Assembly: GCA_037074615.1 (NCBI GenBank)
Contig: CM073518.1
Span: 16,506,501 to 16,570,500, forward strand
Reading direction: 5' to 3'
Source: Leucaena leucocephala
Taxonomy: Eukaryota; Streptophyta; Magnoliopsida; Fabales; Fabaceae
DNA: 64,000 nt
Part shown: positions 49,261-61,403 of the stretch, piece after piece
How the letters are laid out: the number at the start of each line of letters is the position of its first letter
How positions within the stretch are numbered: the first letter of the stretch is position 1
Notes under the pieces: model-generated
What the model was told of the DNA's origin: nothing
The model's database searches: none
The model's input: only the letters and a program-made list of their open reading frames with translations
Made by a program: the position numbers and the translations under genes

Positions 49261-49379
49261 AAATGAAGAAGTTAAACAACCGAAAAAGTAAGAAAAATGA
49301 ACAAATAAAGAAGTTAAACGGTGACTTATGACTTTCACGATGGAGAACGATGATGGAGACGACAAAGAACAACATTAAC

Positions 49380-49608
49380 AACTAAGATGGGAATCGAAAC
49401 TAAGGGGAAAATGCCAAAAAATGACCTTCGTCAAAGTCTGTGGTGATGGGCACCTGATGACTTTTAATGGCGACTTTTAAAAAAACCACTATTAAAGTTT
49501 TTAAAACTGAACTTATTTACGAAAATATCACCGCTTATTTTTCATAGCGGTTTTTCTTATAACAGCCTTGAAGTAGCACTATAATTAATGATTTTTCTAG
49601 TAGTGTAG
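49380..49608 (+). mobile_element. CACTA right-end fragment
   Basis: The stretch ends TTTTTCTAGTAGTG near 49595-49608, the same right terminus as the intact element at 58080. Before it lies subterminal text with GGCGACTTTTAAAAAAACC and 'atagcggtttttcttataac', also seen in that element. The left end of this copy is missing. Confidence 0.6.
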
Positions 49609-49899
49609 GAGTAAAATCTTTCCCTGTACGCTCTACTTGTAGTTGTTGATTCAGATGTTTGATTATTTGTACATAATGCTTCTCTGTTTGATACATTTGT
49701 TTTATCTAAGCTTTGAGCTTGGGTGATGGGATGGACCTTTAAGGAGTATAGCTTCACCCAAAGTAGCTTTGCTTGGTTACTCCATATCCAACACCATTAA
49801 GAAGACAAAGGTGGTCAAGATTACCCAACACCTCAGCTAATAGATCATCATCTGCAGGTTGCTACCCCAATGTGACATCCTTGGACATGTTTTCCTGTG

Positions 49900-50830
49900 A
49901 AATAAGAGTGTTAATATTGTTATAGCTAATTAAAGAAATTAATCAAGGACATCAATACCTATTATTCTATCGACAACCTCCCTCATACAAGGATTATCAA
50001 CAATATTGTCCTTATTTCTCCAGGCTAATGTCGGGACAAACTGACATCTGATCCCTCTTTCTTCTCCATATTTTTCTTTATGCCTACATACCCTAAGTGC
50101 CCTACCTTGTACAACTATTCATTCTTTTTCACCAACGCTTTGTTTTTCTTGCATAACTCCTATGTAAATAAAAAACAAGATAATCAAAGAGTTACATTCA
50201 AAACAAGTAACTTATTAACTGCAAATAAATATTACCTTGAATGCTTTCTCGCATTGTGACTTTACAAAAGCAACCCATTCCACCTTTTTCATAGCCTGTT
50301 ATAAAAGTTTAGGAACTTAGAACTTATCGACAGAATCAAGATCCTTCAAGTATATCTTTTAATATGATTATGGAAAGAGCATAGTGTCCTCCTTGCCTTG
50401 AAGAGAACAAAGTATTTATAGTGCTCTTTGACCTCAAATCTTGACTACAAAACACACAATTGAATTTGTTAGGGTGAGGTATCCTGCTTAAATAAATAAA
50501 TATAAATTATGAAGCATATATATCTTACCTATATAATTTTCCATTTGGTTTTGCATATTGAATCAGCCACCTTCTTCCAGTCATTATTAGTGATAGGCAC
50601 ATTGATCCTTGCCATTATCCATAGTAGATGACAAACTTATCAGAATCAACTAGTTGCTTATCATTGTTCCATTCTACATGTAATTTTTCCTATCAACCCT
50701 TGCTTTATTGACCTCTTTCATGGCACACATCCCCCTCTTGATTCGTCGTTCAACTGATTGAACTCTTCTATTTCCATTTGATTCATTAGTGTCATGATTA
50801 GGGTTGTCAGTACCAGAGCTACAATCATCC
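49900..50830 (-). pseudogene. TNPA/Ptta-type CACTA protein remnant
   Basis: The minus strand reads RRIKRGMCAMKEVNKARVDR near 50690-50760, then an 'SNPIT..WKKVADSICK'-like stretch near 50520-50600. Later it reads ELCKKNKALVKKNE and GYVGIKKNMEKKEGSDVSL near 50040-50160. This is the order of a plant Ptta/En/Spm second protein spread over several exons. Frame changes and stops are present. It corresponds to the remnant at 12349-12596 (shared KEV.KAR.D.KKLHV.WN pattern), but no CACTA termini enclose it here. Confidence 0.55.
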
Positions 50831-50883
50831 ACCATTTAAGTACTAATTGGAGATCAAAACAAAAAAGGAACAGAGAAATAAAC

Positions 50884-51240
50884 TCCCCATTAAGCTATTG
50901 AAATTAAGCCTTTTGCTTTCTCATCCTCAAGAGTTAAAATCCTTAACTACACAAGGATTTCGATTTTATCACCACCAAGCTCAAACATTTAGTAGCCATG
51001 GGAATGGAAGAGATCAAGAAGATGGAAGATGGAGTGATGGAAATAGATGGAGAAGAGAGAAAAATGAGTGAATGGAGTGTAGGAATGGATGATAGGTGAA
51101 TAGGGTTTGAAATCTAGGTTATAGTGACAAGTTGGGTCGATTTTTTGTGAGAAAATGGGTCAAAATCGGGTTTGGAATGAAAAATCTAGTTGCTACAGAA
51201 TTTGTGCAACTCGCCACAATGAGTGACCAAAATGCCCTTT
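50884..51240. repeat. Unclassified repeat shared with 15271-15700
   Basis: It has the same order of blocks as 15300-15700: 'ctcaagagttaaaatcctt', a purine-rich tract with GGAAGAGATCAAGAAGATGG, then 'gtgaatagggtttgaaatct'. It is probably LTR or leader of an uncharacterised retroelement. The frame at 50847-51071 is not conserved between the two copies. Confidence 0.4.
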
Positions 51241-52310
51241 TTAGCACAAAATCACAAGGAAACAGGACTTAATATAATCAAATAATTTGCAATATAAGCC
51301 CAAATAACCTATTAAATGACCCTAAAATGATAAGAAATACATGTATATAATTTAGTCTCATAAGGGATCTTGATGTATTAGAACATGTGACCATTGGAGG
51401 TGAAGCAACTAGGGAGTTTAGTTTTTGAATTCATGACGAATGGTAAGGATTTTTACAAACCCTAAAAATAATCTCAAATCCAAAATAGACAATACTAATT
51501 TATGGTACATCCTTTTGCAATAGTGGCAACCATTTTCAGTGAACATTCCATGGTTATGTGCTTATGGAGTACGCATGCTCACAATATGCAGCTGTTGAAG
51601 AAAGAGAAAACTTCATCATTACTTTGTAGTAGACTAAAATGGATAGAATTTTTGGTAACAAAATACACATCCTAACAATCAAATTTTCAAACTGCAATTT
51701 TCAGCATTTTGTAACGTAATTAGAGAATATGTGATTTTAGGTTTATTGGCTTATGAGCTATGGAAATCACATAGAAACACACTTTAACTACAAAGCTCTA
51801 GAGATTGCTCTCTTTAAAAGGAACATAAAGCACCAATCGATTGGTCCAAACATATGAGAAGATGATAGCACTTCATTCTCATTTACAAATGATAGAGCAT
51901 GATACTTTCTCAATATAAACATAGAAAGTTATTTTTGTATAATGCGAGGGTATTGTATTTTGTTAATATATTGAACATTGTCTTCATATTGGACATCATA
52001 TGTTTAGATAAACTTCTTTTAGTACAACAATTGTTCAATATGAAAACAATGTTCTTCTAAACCACTACTCCATGCATAGGATGAGGTATACCATATATTT
52101 AATAGATAAAATTAGTGCCTGTGACATTTCGTGAGTAATTAGTACACATTACAAGCTTTAAAATAAGTCATATTTCACCTTTATTCAATTTATATTCTAT
52201 AAGTTATAAATTTTCAATGTTGAGGCAATAAATCTAGAAATTTTGTTTGTAACATGCTCCAGTAAGTCGTATAATTAACTGCTAAATATTAATAATACTA
52301 TTATGTAGAA
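51241..52310. other. Non-coding spacer
   Basis: AT-rich DNA. A loose inverted repeat (ATTGAACATTGTCTTCATAT against GTTCAATATGAAAACAATGT, 51970-52055) may be a MITE core. No gene recognised. Confidence 0.4.
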
Positions 52311-52312
52311 AA

Positions 52313-52690
52313 GGAAGAAACTCATTTTAAAGTTTACTATAGTTGAAAATGTTAACCATGGTAGAAATAGTTCAGTTAACAACCAAAGTCACTGCCATGG
52401 TTAAAAGAAACGAACCAACCATCAAAAACCTTAATCATGATAGAAAAAGGACAAATTTAACTTACACTTGGAGACGTTATAATGGTTAAAAAAGAATAAA
52501 ATCATGACACAAGGGCTAATCATGCTAGAAAATGAACACAATACAACAAGGTTATCATAGTTAGAAAAGGATTTAACCTCATAACATTTCATAAAAATCT
52601 TTACAAACTTCACAAATTAATGCTAACTATGATAAAAAAGAACAAGGAGCACCTCAATAAGTACTATCATGGTTAGAAAGGGTAAAACAC
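52313..52690. repeat. Degenerate ATCATGGTTAGAAAAG motif array
   Basis: Variants of ATCATGGTTAGAAAAG occur near 52356, 52394, 52434, 52481, 52518, 52553, 52622 and 52665, spaced 35-70 bp. Some carry the change GATAGAAAA or CTAGAAAA. This resembles the subterminal repeats of a CACTA element, but no terminus (CACTA or TAGTG) was found beside it. Confidence 0.5.
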
Positions 52691-53270
52691 CATCAACATT
52701 TAATATAACAATTCTATCCAAAAAGGAAAACAAATCTTCTCAATAGTAACATTCGAATGGAAGTGAGCAACACAAATTCCAGTTGAAACCAAAAATCATA
52801 TTTCCCTCCAAAATTGTCAAACATCATTCCTATCCCCTATTCATGATTGGCCTAAGAAAGGCAAACAAAAAAAAAACCTTCCCTAATCAAGATCACAATT
52901 ACATTGCTTATGAGAAAAACAAATTTTTAGCATTTATAGAAAACACTAATCCCCATTCCTCAAATGAGCCTGAGTGTGATTGAACCAACACAACTCGTAT
53001 CATACATATCAAATAGTATATTAGCCTAGTTTAATTTGCATGTTCTTTTCAAACAATTACACATTTAGTCCTAGCATAAATCCCTGTAAGAAAACTCGGC
53101 TCATGTAAAATAATGTTAACTCATCTCCTTCAAGTTGAGGTAAAGGGGAGTATGAAAGATTATTCATGCAAAGCTAAGGGATCTTGCTTTCTTTCCTATT
53201 AACATCTAAAAGAGAATATAGAAAAATAGCAGAAATGGAAACACAAAAACAGTAATGAGAAGTAAGGAGC
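52691..53270. other. Non-coding spacer
   Basis: No gene or element boundary is supported. A 66-codon open frame at 52783-52983 has no recognisable motif and is asparagine/lysine-rich, as expected from AT-rich DNA. Confidence 0.4.
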
Positions 53271-53273
53271 AAG
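53271..53273. repeat. Target duplication AAG (left)
   Basis: AAG precedes CACTACTAG and follows CTAGTAGTG at 58081-58083. Three bases is the normal duplication for CACTA elements. Confidence 0.85.
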
Positions 53274-53659
53274 CACTACTAGAAAAAATGCTTATAACAG
53301 TGCTACTTTATGGTGGTTAAAAGTAAAAATGCCGTAAAAAAAACTGTGGCATATCCATAAATAAGTCCACATTCTAGAAACTTTTTACAGTGGTTTGTCA
53401 TACAACCACCGTTAAAACAACTTATAGCAATAATTTTTAGGATAGCAGTCGTTATAAGTCATTCCCGCCATCGCGCCCTATCTGCATAAATAAAGTGTAT
53501 ATCTCTTGCCTCTTCAGTTCCTAACGTCTCTACCCCTCATGAGGGAAGGCCAACAGATACCTCTTATGAACCGTCTTCTCAATCTTTATGTTTAACCATT
53601 CGCACAGTACTAACTCCTTTCTCTATTAACAATAGCCACTTCTGTCAGAGATACTTAGA

Positions 53660-53985
53660 AGAACCAAAAGGAGACACATATGGCTTCATGTGTCTCAATG
53701 TTTTCAAGAGGTAAGCACCTATAGGAGCTCAAGGATTATGTACATGGTCAACGTTATAACCCGCATCAGGAGGAGGATATATTTTGCACCTTACATTAAA
53801 GGGTAAATATACTCTTATAATTGGCACACTCATACATATTACTTTACATTCATATATAACGTTATGAATATTTTGTAGTACGCGCATTGGACTTTGTTTG
53901 TCATAGCCCCTGAAGCTAATGTGGTGTGCTGGTTCAATTCTTTGTTTGGATAGCTAGATACCGAGATTTCATCCATCGTCAACAC
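53660..53985 (+). pseudogene. Ulp1/C48-type protease remnant, N-terminal part
   Basis: An exon at 53879-53985 (acceptor TTTTGTAG, donor GTGAG) encodes YAHWTLFVIAPEANVVCWFN and then SLFG, a stop (TAG, 53951) and LDTEISSIVNT. This is the His-bearing half of the plant transposon-borne Ulp1 (SUMO/deSUMOylase-like, peptidase C48) fold, where families read HW.L.VI.P....V.W.DSL. The Asp of the triad position appears as Asn (WFNSL). The exon before it ends near 53800 with IYFAPYIK, the usual preceding strand. The gene resumes at 57300 beyond the nested LTR. Ulp1-type genes carried by plant CACTA and MULE elements are known; their role in the element is unresolved. Confidence 0.75.
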
Positions 53986-54097
53986 GTGAGTTTTTCTTCA
54001 TCGATTTGTTAACATAAAAATTTAGTAAGTTATATGATATCTTTTTTTCCAATTGGAGATAGGGCTGTGCAAGGCTTCCACTTGGTAAGTGGCCATC

Positions 54098-54102
54098 CCG
54101 GT
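54098..54102. repeat. Probable target duplication CCGGT (left)
   Basis: CCGGT at 54098-54102 and CTGGT at 57186-57190 flank the nested LTR with one mismatch, consistent with an older insertion with a C-to-T change. Confidence 0.6.
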
Positions 54103-57100
54103 TGTTGTGTCCTTATTTTTACCCTCAGTTATGCTCACTTGGAAGTAATTTGAACCACTTTTAGATCTCTTTAGCTTGAAAGAGTGAATTTTCAAAAATT
54201 TAAATTCGCGGTTACTGTTATCTGGTAATTCCATATTACAAATCCAACTTTTAAAATTCATAATTAAATCTAGAAAAATTCAAATGAAATGGTTCAAATT
54301 TGTATTGAAATCTATTTCATTAAAATTTGAGATAAAAATATAAAACTGAGGTTTCATTGTCCAAATGAATACAGTTTATTCATTGAAAGAGTACTGTTCA
54401 TTTGGTAAATCTAGAAATTGTAGTTTTCTTGCCTTAATTCAAAAATTCATTTGTCCTTGATCCCTTATCCAAATGAGGTGTATTATATATATCTATATAT
54501 ATATATATTTAAATCTCAAGATGTGTTCTTTAACCTTGTAAAATTTTGTGAAAAAATTCTTTGATTTTCTATTTCAAAACATCGCTTGAACTTTATTACT
54601 TCATAACTTGCGAAATTATCCATTTCTAGATTTTTATCTCTGATTTTCAAAAATCATAGTAAATTGAAAACTTAATCAATTGAGATGTTCTTGATGTCCA
54701 TTTAAATCTCTATATTTTAGCTATATTCATGCCAAATTTCATGTCATAACTCATACGTTAAGTCACTGAAAACCCCGTCATAAAGTAACTGCCTTACATT
54801 ACATACAAGCCATAATGTACTAGGCATTTCATAAAGTCTTGTAACCATATTATATCATAATACAAGTTCATTTATGCACATTCAACCCTTTTCCCTTTGA
54901 TGATCCAGCACCTAAAACATGGTTATTCATATGGAAAGAATGAGATTTCTTTGAAATCCCAATAGCAAGTCATACAAACTATAATATTATACATGCTTGA
55001 TTAAATGCCTAACATGTTATCATGATATGGGAGCTACTTCATGATCATATATGAGCAATCTCTAACATGCATATTGTCATGATATATATGGAAAGTAGTT
55101 GCATCCATTCATCCATCATCATAACATAATCTAAAGCTTAACAAAAAATCACAATGAACAAGAAAGCACATAATCAAACAAGTACAACATTATAGTTAGG
55201 TATTCTTGCTACCTCTTATGCTATCCTTGACAAGCTCCTCTTGAAGTGGTCTTCCTTTCAAGCAAATATCAAAACCTATCCATTACAAAGCATTACAAGT
55301 CACAACTTGATTCCAATAAAAATCTAAGACTAGGTTTTCACTAGGTTCCTTTCTTTGTCTATTTTATGTCTTATACTTCTATCTTTCCAAAATAAATTCT
55401 CATGGTCCATTTCTACACAATTTTTCATTTAGAATTCAAATATGAATTTAGAATTTCATGATTCAAATTCCCCCTTATCCTACTGTACAGAACCGAATGC
55501 ACCCTCTATGTTTTCCAAAAATTCTCATTTTGATTCCAATGCTTCCAATACTTGTTTCTGTACTTTACCCCACACAATTTTTTATTTTAAACTCATTGGA
55601 AACATAAAATTATGAAATTCTTACATGGGAACAGTGAATCATACAGTGGCAGCAATGAACTTAAAACCCTAATCCCATGCATACTAGAATTCCCAAACTA
55701 ATTTCAGTTGACTTTAGCTTGTTTAAGCTCATCCAAATTATACATAATATAAAATTCATACTCTTCCTATAATATGGCAGCACATCCAGCAGCAATTATG
55801 GTAGATATTTCCATTAAGCCACTTAAAACCTAGAGCAATCTTTCCATACCAAAGTCCAAGATTCAAAGATACAATTACCTTGTTGTTCCAAGTTTGCTTG
55901 CTTCTCTTTAGCTTCAAATAAAATTTTGGAAGCACCTCCCCAAGTGTCTCATGTATGGTGCCATTTCAAGAGAAGGGAAGGGGTATTTATAACTAAATTT
56001 TGGGGTTCTAAGGACTAATCTATCCCTCAAACTTCTAATTATTACAACCCTTTAAACTTTGTTATCATTGGTTAATTTCCAAATTAATTAAACTTAATCA
56101 TTGTTAATCTAGTATTTATATTATTTTATACAATATATCACATGCAACAATTCTTCTCCCTCATATGGCTTACATGTGGCACAAGGTAGACCCAAGAAGA
56201 CACCTCACCATGCTACCTTATGCTTCTTGAAATTTCTTCTTGCTTTTTTTTATATAAAATAACATAAAATTCATTTTGACCACATGACAATTCCTTGGAA
56301 ATTGGGCTTCCTTCTTGATACCATGTTGGGCTTGTGTAGGCCCAAACCATTATTTTGGCTGATATTCCAAGTCACTTCCTTAGCTGGGTCTCGTAATATA
56401 CCTTAAATCTGGGAATAAATTACATAGAGCTCTTTTAAATATTATGATATTTTTAGAAATTCATTCTACTATTAAATAATTTTTTTACAAATTTTCATAA
56501 TTTTCTGAAACCTAAAACTCCTGATAAAAATTCTATATGTTTCATTAAATCTTTTATCAGTGTTTGATTTTACCTTAAATTCTATAATAAATTATACAAA
56601 ACTCATTTTTAAGTTTTGTCAGTTTCATAAATTATTATATTAATTATAAGATTTTTTTATAAAATTTCATCTGATTCTGAGGTCCAAAAGATCCTACAAT
56701 AACTTCTAAACTTTAAAGATTAATATCAATTATTTGGGACCACAAATCGAATTTCTGAAAATATACCTAACCCAATTACCATTCCCTATTTATTGGTAAA
56801 AATTAGGATTATAACATTTTTGGACAGTTTTAGGCCTTTTCTGGCTCAACTTTTTCTTATTTACATTTTTACCCCTTTAAATTTGACAAATTACACTTTA
56901 GTCCATGAAATGGTCAAATTCCATTTTGGTCCCTAACTTCAAATTTTAAAACTCCAATTTGGTCACCAAAGCCTTTTTTTGTATTTATTCCTTTCCTTAA
57001 TATTTTCTTAAAATTTCATAATATCAATTTGGTCCCTTGAGGCAACTTTCACATAAGCTTTTTAACTTTCTTATTTTTGCAACATTAGTCCCTTTCTTCT

Positions 57101-57185
57101 ATTACATTGCAACCTTTTCCTTTATTAACAATCAGGTATGCTGTGTACATATATATACTGAATATAGAAAATTAGGAATATGACA
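54103..57185 (-). mobile_element. Gypsy solo LTR nested in the CACTA element
   Basis: This 3.1-kb block runs from TGTTGTGTCCTTATTTTTAC to AGGAATATGACA. Its left end matches 19777, and its body is similar to 32327-36427 (for example 'taggccttttctggctcaac' near 56834 and 36032). On the minus strand a TATA box lies at 55984-55991. It has no interior or second LTR and is flanked by CCGGT/CTGGT, so it is best read as a solo LTR. It splits the Ulp1-like gene. Confidence 0.75.
55984..55991 (-). promoter_or_regulatory. LTR TATA box
   Basis: The minus strand reads TATAAATA followed by CCCCTTCCC, the same arrangement as in the 2.7-kb LTR family at 22200 and 39860. Confidence 0.5.
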
Positions 57186-57299
57186 CTGGTAGTCTTAATC
57201 CTTCCTAGATTTATCCTCAAGTAAGTACTTTTCAAATAATTAAGTTTTAATTTTTCAGTTTCAGTCACTAATGTGCTCTGTGACTTTCTATTTTGTTAG

Positions 57300-57564
57300 T
57301 ACTGCCGTCAACCTGGTAATGTTGAGTGCAGATATTATATAATCTGATATATGCACGAGATCATTAAGATAGGGATTACGGATAGCTTACATGAGGTATG
57401 AAGTGATCAATATTTAGACTTTTCAATTTATCACATATGGTATGTATTTACCAATTACTTCTAACTTGCAGTTGTTTGAGCATAACAAAAAGAGCTTTGA
57501 AGATGATCAAATCCCCTCAATGATGAAAGTTTTGTCACAAGCCATGCTGGAGAACTTGTCTTAA
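57300..57564 (+). pseudogene. Ulp1/C48-type protease remnant, C-terminal part
   Basis: Exon 57300-57395 (acceptor TTTGTTAG, donor GTATGA) encodes YCRQPGNVECRYYII, a stop (TGA, 57345) and MHEIIKIGITDSLHE. The QPG..EC..Y block is the catalytic-cysteine motif of Ulp1-like proteases; the cysteine (TGC near 57327) is kept. A last exon, 57472-57564, encodes LFEHNKKSFEDDQIPSMMKV and further residues to TAA. It completes the remnant that begins at 53660 on the other side of the LTR. The stop probably arose from CGA to TGA. Confidence 0.75.
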
Positions 57565-58080
57565 TCAAAGCATCAATTTTGTGTGTATATATGATTGTAC
57601 AATATCTGTTTATGTATGATTGTACAAAAAGAATTCAAATTAATTTATTACTATATATTGACATTTAATTTGGGGGTTTTCCATTACTTACTTACTTTGC
57701 TGCCTATAGTATGTCTTCATTATGGCAAATACAGGGCGATATAGATGAAAAAATTAAAAAAAATGTAAAAAAAAAAAATTAAACCTTTAACAACGATTTT
57801 TTTTTAAAAATCGTTGTTACAAGTATAGACTGTAACAGCGGTTAAAATAAAACCTGTCATTATAAGGTTAAACTGTAATGGCGATTGTATTGGAAACTGC
57901 CATAAAATTCTAAATATATAACGGCAGTTTTATAAAAATCGCCATTCAAGTATTACATTTAACGATGATTTTCAACAGCCATAACAAGCTAGACATGCAA
58001 TGGTGGTAGAATTCATGCCGGTAAAAAAATCACCGTGAAAAGTCACTTTTAACTACTGATATGACTTTTTTCTAGTAGTG

Positions 58081-58083
58081 AAG
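58081..58083. repeat. Target duplication AAG (right)
   Basis: This is the right-hand copy of the 3-bp duplication flanking the CACTA element. Confidence 0.85.
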
Positions 58084-58694
58084 AAAAACAATACCGAAAA
58101 ATAAGGGGAAAAGAGAGAGTTAGGAGAGCTAAAAATGAAAGAGCTTTTAGAGAATATAGAGGAGGAATGTGGGTTAAGGGCCTCACAATCACACTCTTCA
58201 AATATTACTTAGCTAGTTAAGAGTTATTATAATTATTCCAGTTTCACATTTTGATTGTCATGCATGCATGCAAGAAGTTAAAATTTTCAAAATAGTATTA
58301 AAGCTAAGGGTTTTATAAATTATATAAAAGGAAAAAGAGTGAAAACTGACATCATCATGGATATAAAAATTGTACATAACATATAATATATGGGCCAAGC
58401 CTAACACCACAACACCGTATTTTGATTTATGACATAATTAGAGAACAAAGGCTTAAAGCCTAACACTTTCGATAAATTTAATTAGTGATTAAGTGATTGA
58501 ACAAGCAATTCGATAAATTAAAGAAATAACAGTAAAATAATCAAAACTACATAAATTATTGGATAGAAAAAACAAGAAATTTAATAATAAAAAAGATAAA
58601 TATAGTTATTTAATTTTAAAAATAGAAGGTAAAGGTCAAAAAATTATTATATATATTGCATCAATTTAAGTGAACAAATTAATAATAAGACAGT
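58084..58694. other. Spacer between two CACTA elements
   Basis: AT-rich, non-coding. No exon, repeat boundary or RNA gene was recognised. Confidence 0.45.
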
Positions 58695-58697
58695 ATA
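58695..58697. repeat. Target duplication ATA (left)
   Basis: ATA precedes CACTACAAAAAG and follows TTGTAGTG at 63756-63758. Confidence 0.85.
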
Positions 58698-58719
58698 CAC
58701 TACAAAAAGAAAATTGGTC

Positions 58720-58830
58720 TTTGGCGACGAATTTTCAGCGGCAACAAAAAAAGTCGCCGCTAAAAATTGATTTTTAGCGGCGACATTTTTGTCGTCGCTG
58801 AAAGGGAGACTTTCATCGGCGACAGGCAGA
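58720..58830. repeat. Left subterminal GCGGCGAC repeats
   Basis: Units around AGCGGCGACA and the inverse TGTCGCCGCT alternate, forming short hairpins (for example GCGGCGACATTTTTGTCGTCGC near 58775-58798). They are the presumed binding sites for the TNPA-like protein. Confidence 0.8.
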
Positions 58831-59796
58831 AGGTCAATAATTAAAAAATATTCTCCACTAAAATATCACCGCAGAAGGTAATAGCATCTGTAGCGACGTC
58901 CACATGTCACACCAGAAAGTCTATAGTTTCTACGGCGACAATTTTTTGTTGCCACAGAAGGTGTGATTCAGTGACTACTTTTGTATCCTTGTGTCGCCGT
59001 TAAAAGTCTGCATACATTTTTCCCCAACTCAAACAACTATGAAGCAACTATCTAATATATAAAATTAAATTATTGAATAATATCATTTTTAAATAATAAA
59101 TAAGGAAATTTTATATGTTATTATAATAAGGAGAGATTATACATATAATAATGTGTGATGTCTGCGAAAGAAGGAGATGAAGCAGGGGTATGTGCATAAG
59201 AGAGATATTATAAATGTGTGTTAATGAGCATGAGAGTTAGTATCTGTGTGTTAGAGACAATGTGGGAGAGGAGATAGAGAGAGGGAGATGTGTGTGTGTG
59301 AGAGATTGGGAGAAATAATATACATAAAATGCATACATACGTTCTTAATTACTATTGCATTTGCTCTTTGTTGCTGCATTTCATATAACATTCCAACTTT
59401 TATAAAAAGGATTTATAAGGTATTTTTGAGTTCAAGAGTGTTTTTCTGAAATTAAAAAAGTGAAATTTTAGAGAAATAATAAAGGAAAGAATAATCATTA
59501 AAAATATTTTAGAGTTAAGAAAAATGAAGAAAAAATGTAAAATGAGTATTTTGGGGGCTTAAAAAGTTATAAAAGAATTTATTTCCCCCCAAAAAACCCA
59601 AATGATTGAATAGTTATTTTTCGGAAATTAAATGCCTATTTTCTTAGAAAATTTAAAAAAAATAGATAGAAATTATCATTTGGCCAAACAATTTTACAAA
59701 AATTGTCAAATAAGTTGAAGCTATTGGGGGGGGGGGAAATATCGTTATTTTATCAAGTGGATTATTTCTTAAAAGTTATTTGGTAAAAGGAAGCCT

Positions 59797-59872
59797 TTCA
59801 GCGGCGACATTTTATTGTCGTCGCTGAAAGCAGACTTTCAGCAGCGACACAAAAGTCGTCGCTGAAAGCCAA
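59797..59872. repeat. Internal subterminal repeat block
   Basis: TTTCAGCGGCGACATTTTAT pairs with TGTCGTCGCTGAAAG, and a second pair follows at 59837-59870. The separation from the terminal array (about 1 kb of AT-rich text) suggests an insertion or expansion inside the left subterminal region. Confidence 0.7.
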
Positions 59873-59879
59873 TTTATTT

Positions 59880-60260
59880 ATCAGCTCGAGGTTCACTTCT
59901 TCACTTTACTCCTCTTCTTTTCTGTTCTTCGCTTCTGTGCCCTAGCCGCGTCACGTTCCTCACGAGCTCATGACTACCTCCTGCATCACGTGCCGTCTCA
60001 CAGCCTCACACTCCGCTCTCGCTAGTCGTCGCCGCGTCTTCTGGTGGTCTGGTGCTTTGATTGTCGGCTTCTCACCCAGTCCAAGAGTCCCAATTACATC
60101 GGCTTCGTCTCCATCTCATGGAAGTTGCCGTGCGCCGTCGCCTTCTGTGCTGAAATTGATGCTATGAAGGGTTGATTTCAAAGAACACTTGGTTTCTTCT
60201 ACTCTGTAATCGATGCCGCGAATTCTGTTTCTACTAGGTGTGGGCCAAACCTTGAGGTAC
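59880..60260 (+). other. GC-rich exon-like block in CACTA
   Basis: Pyrimidine-rich leader text (CACTTTACTCCTCTTC) is followed by a block with CpG-rich codons (open frame 59970-60167) and a donor-like GAGGTACATT near 60257. Composition differs sharply from the surrounding AT-rich DNA. It could be the first exon/promoter of the element's transcript or a captured host gene fragment. The encoded peptide matches no family that I recognise. Confidence 0.4.
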
Positions 60261-61403
60261 ATTACCTAATACCTATGTTGTTGCTTCTTTCTTCATAAAT
60301 TTCTGTAGCCATGCCTCTTATGTTCTGATAGTTCACAAAAATCTATTATGAAATTGCTTCGATATCCCCTTTTGAATCCGACCAAAGAAAACAACTTCGA
60401 CCTAAGTTGGTGCTACTTCTTGGCTATGAAATATGAAGCCTTGTTGTTCTGGGAAAACTATATTTTGTTTCATAAACGATGACCCCTTTGTTAATCTTAA
60501 TATGAAGCCCAAATCATTGTTGGCGTGGTAGCTTCATAACAGAACTCACTGAAAATGAAAACCCTCAAAATAGTGGGAAATCTCCTTCCTTTGCTGTGAT
60601 ATGATTTACTTACCATTAACAATTGAACTATCAGTCTGCAAATTGGTGCCCTTCTGCCCGCTTTGACACAATAAATATTAGAAAGTTTTGGATGTTCTTG
60701 CAAACTTGCATTGTGAGGGGAACCAATATGTACTTTTACAATACTTTGAATGAAACCAAATATAGGTTACTAGAGGCTGTCTAGTTATTCTGAAGTTGTC
60801 ACAATCTTCAACTGGACCCATAACTTAAAGCCGCCATTTTTATTATTTTGAGCAGAATTGGATTTGGGGATTTAATTGTGAACTATGTTTAAAGTAGATA
60901 GATATTCTAAGTTGGCACGGAAGTTGTGGTTTATTATGTGAGTTTTTTTTTGGCATCTTTCATGAAAAAAAAGTGACTTTTTCATGTTTCAATACCAAGT
61001 TGTTTTACTTTTGATGGAAATTTCTTCTTTTTTCTCCCTTCTTATGGACAAATATCAACATTAGGTTAAATTAATATGTTAATCAATCGGGAAAGAATAA
61101 TGTTTTGGTGCACTAAGTTTTCTTATTTCCAAATAGGTCATTTAACTTCTAGTTCATATAACATGTGTCTAAACTGTCAACTTCATTAGCAGGCTTAGTT
61201 GACAGATCATAGCATCTTACATGGTTGATAGTTTAAGATACATATGATATGGACTAAAATTTAAATGACCAATTTGACACAAAGTAGCCTGAAGGGACCA
61301 AAATATCAATTTGACCAATTATTTAACCTCAAAGACACTGGCACTTAGGATGGGAGATCTGTCCTTTTAAGCACTAAATATATTACTCATAAGATATAAT
61401 AAA

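Larger units (their letters stand above)
53274..58080 (+). mobile_element. CACTA transposon carrying a Ulp1-like gene, LTR-interrupted
   Basis: The ends are CACTACTAGAAAAAA and its exact inverse TTTTTTCTAGTAGTG, 15 bp, flanked by AAG on both sides. Subterminal regions carry degenerate units with GCCGTTATAA, 'cgatttttataaaactgcc'-like and AACAGCG text (53290-53460, 57790-58060). A 3.1-kb gypsy LTR (54103-57185) is nested inside; without it the element was about 1.7 kb. No main transposase (TNPD) is present, so it is non-autonomous. It carries parts of a C48 cysteine protease gene on either side of the LTR. Confidence 0.88.

Noticed and set aside
59275..59310. GA/GT-rich run as a regulatory element
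   Set aside because: It is a short simple-sequence stretch without distinctive features.
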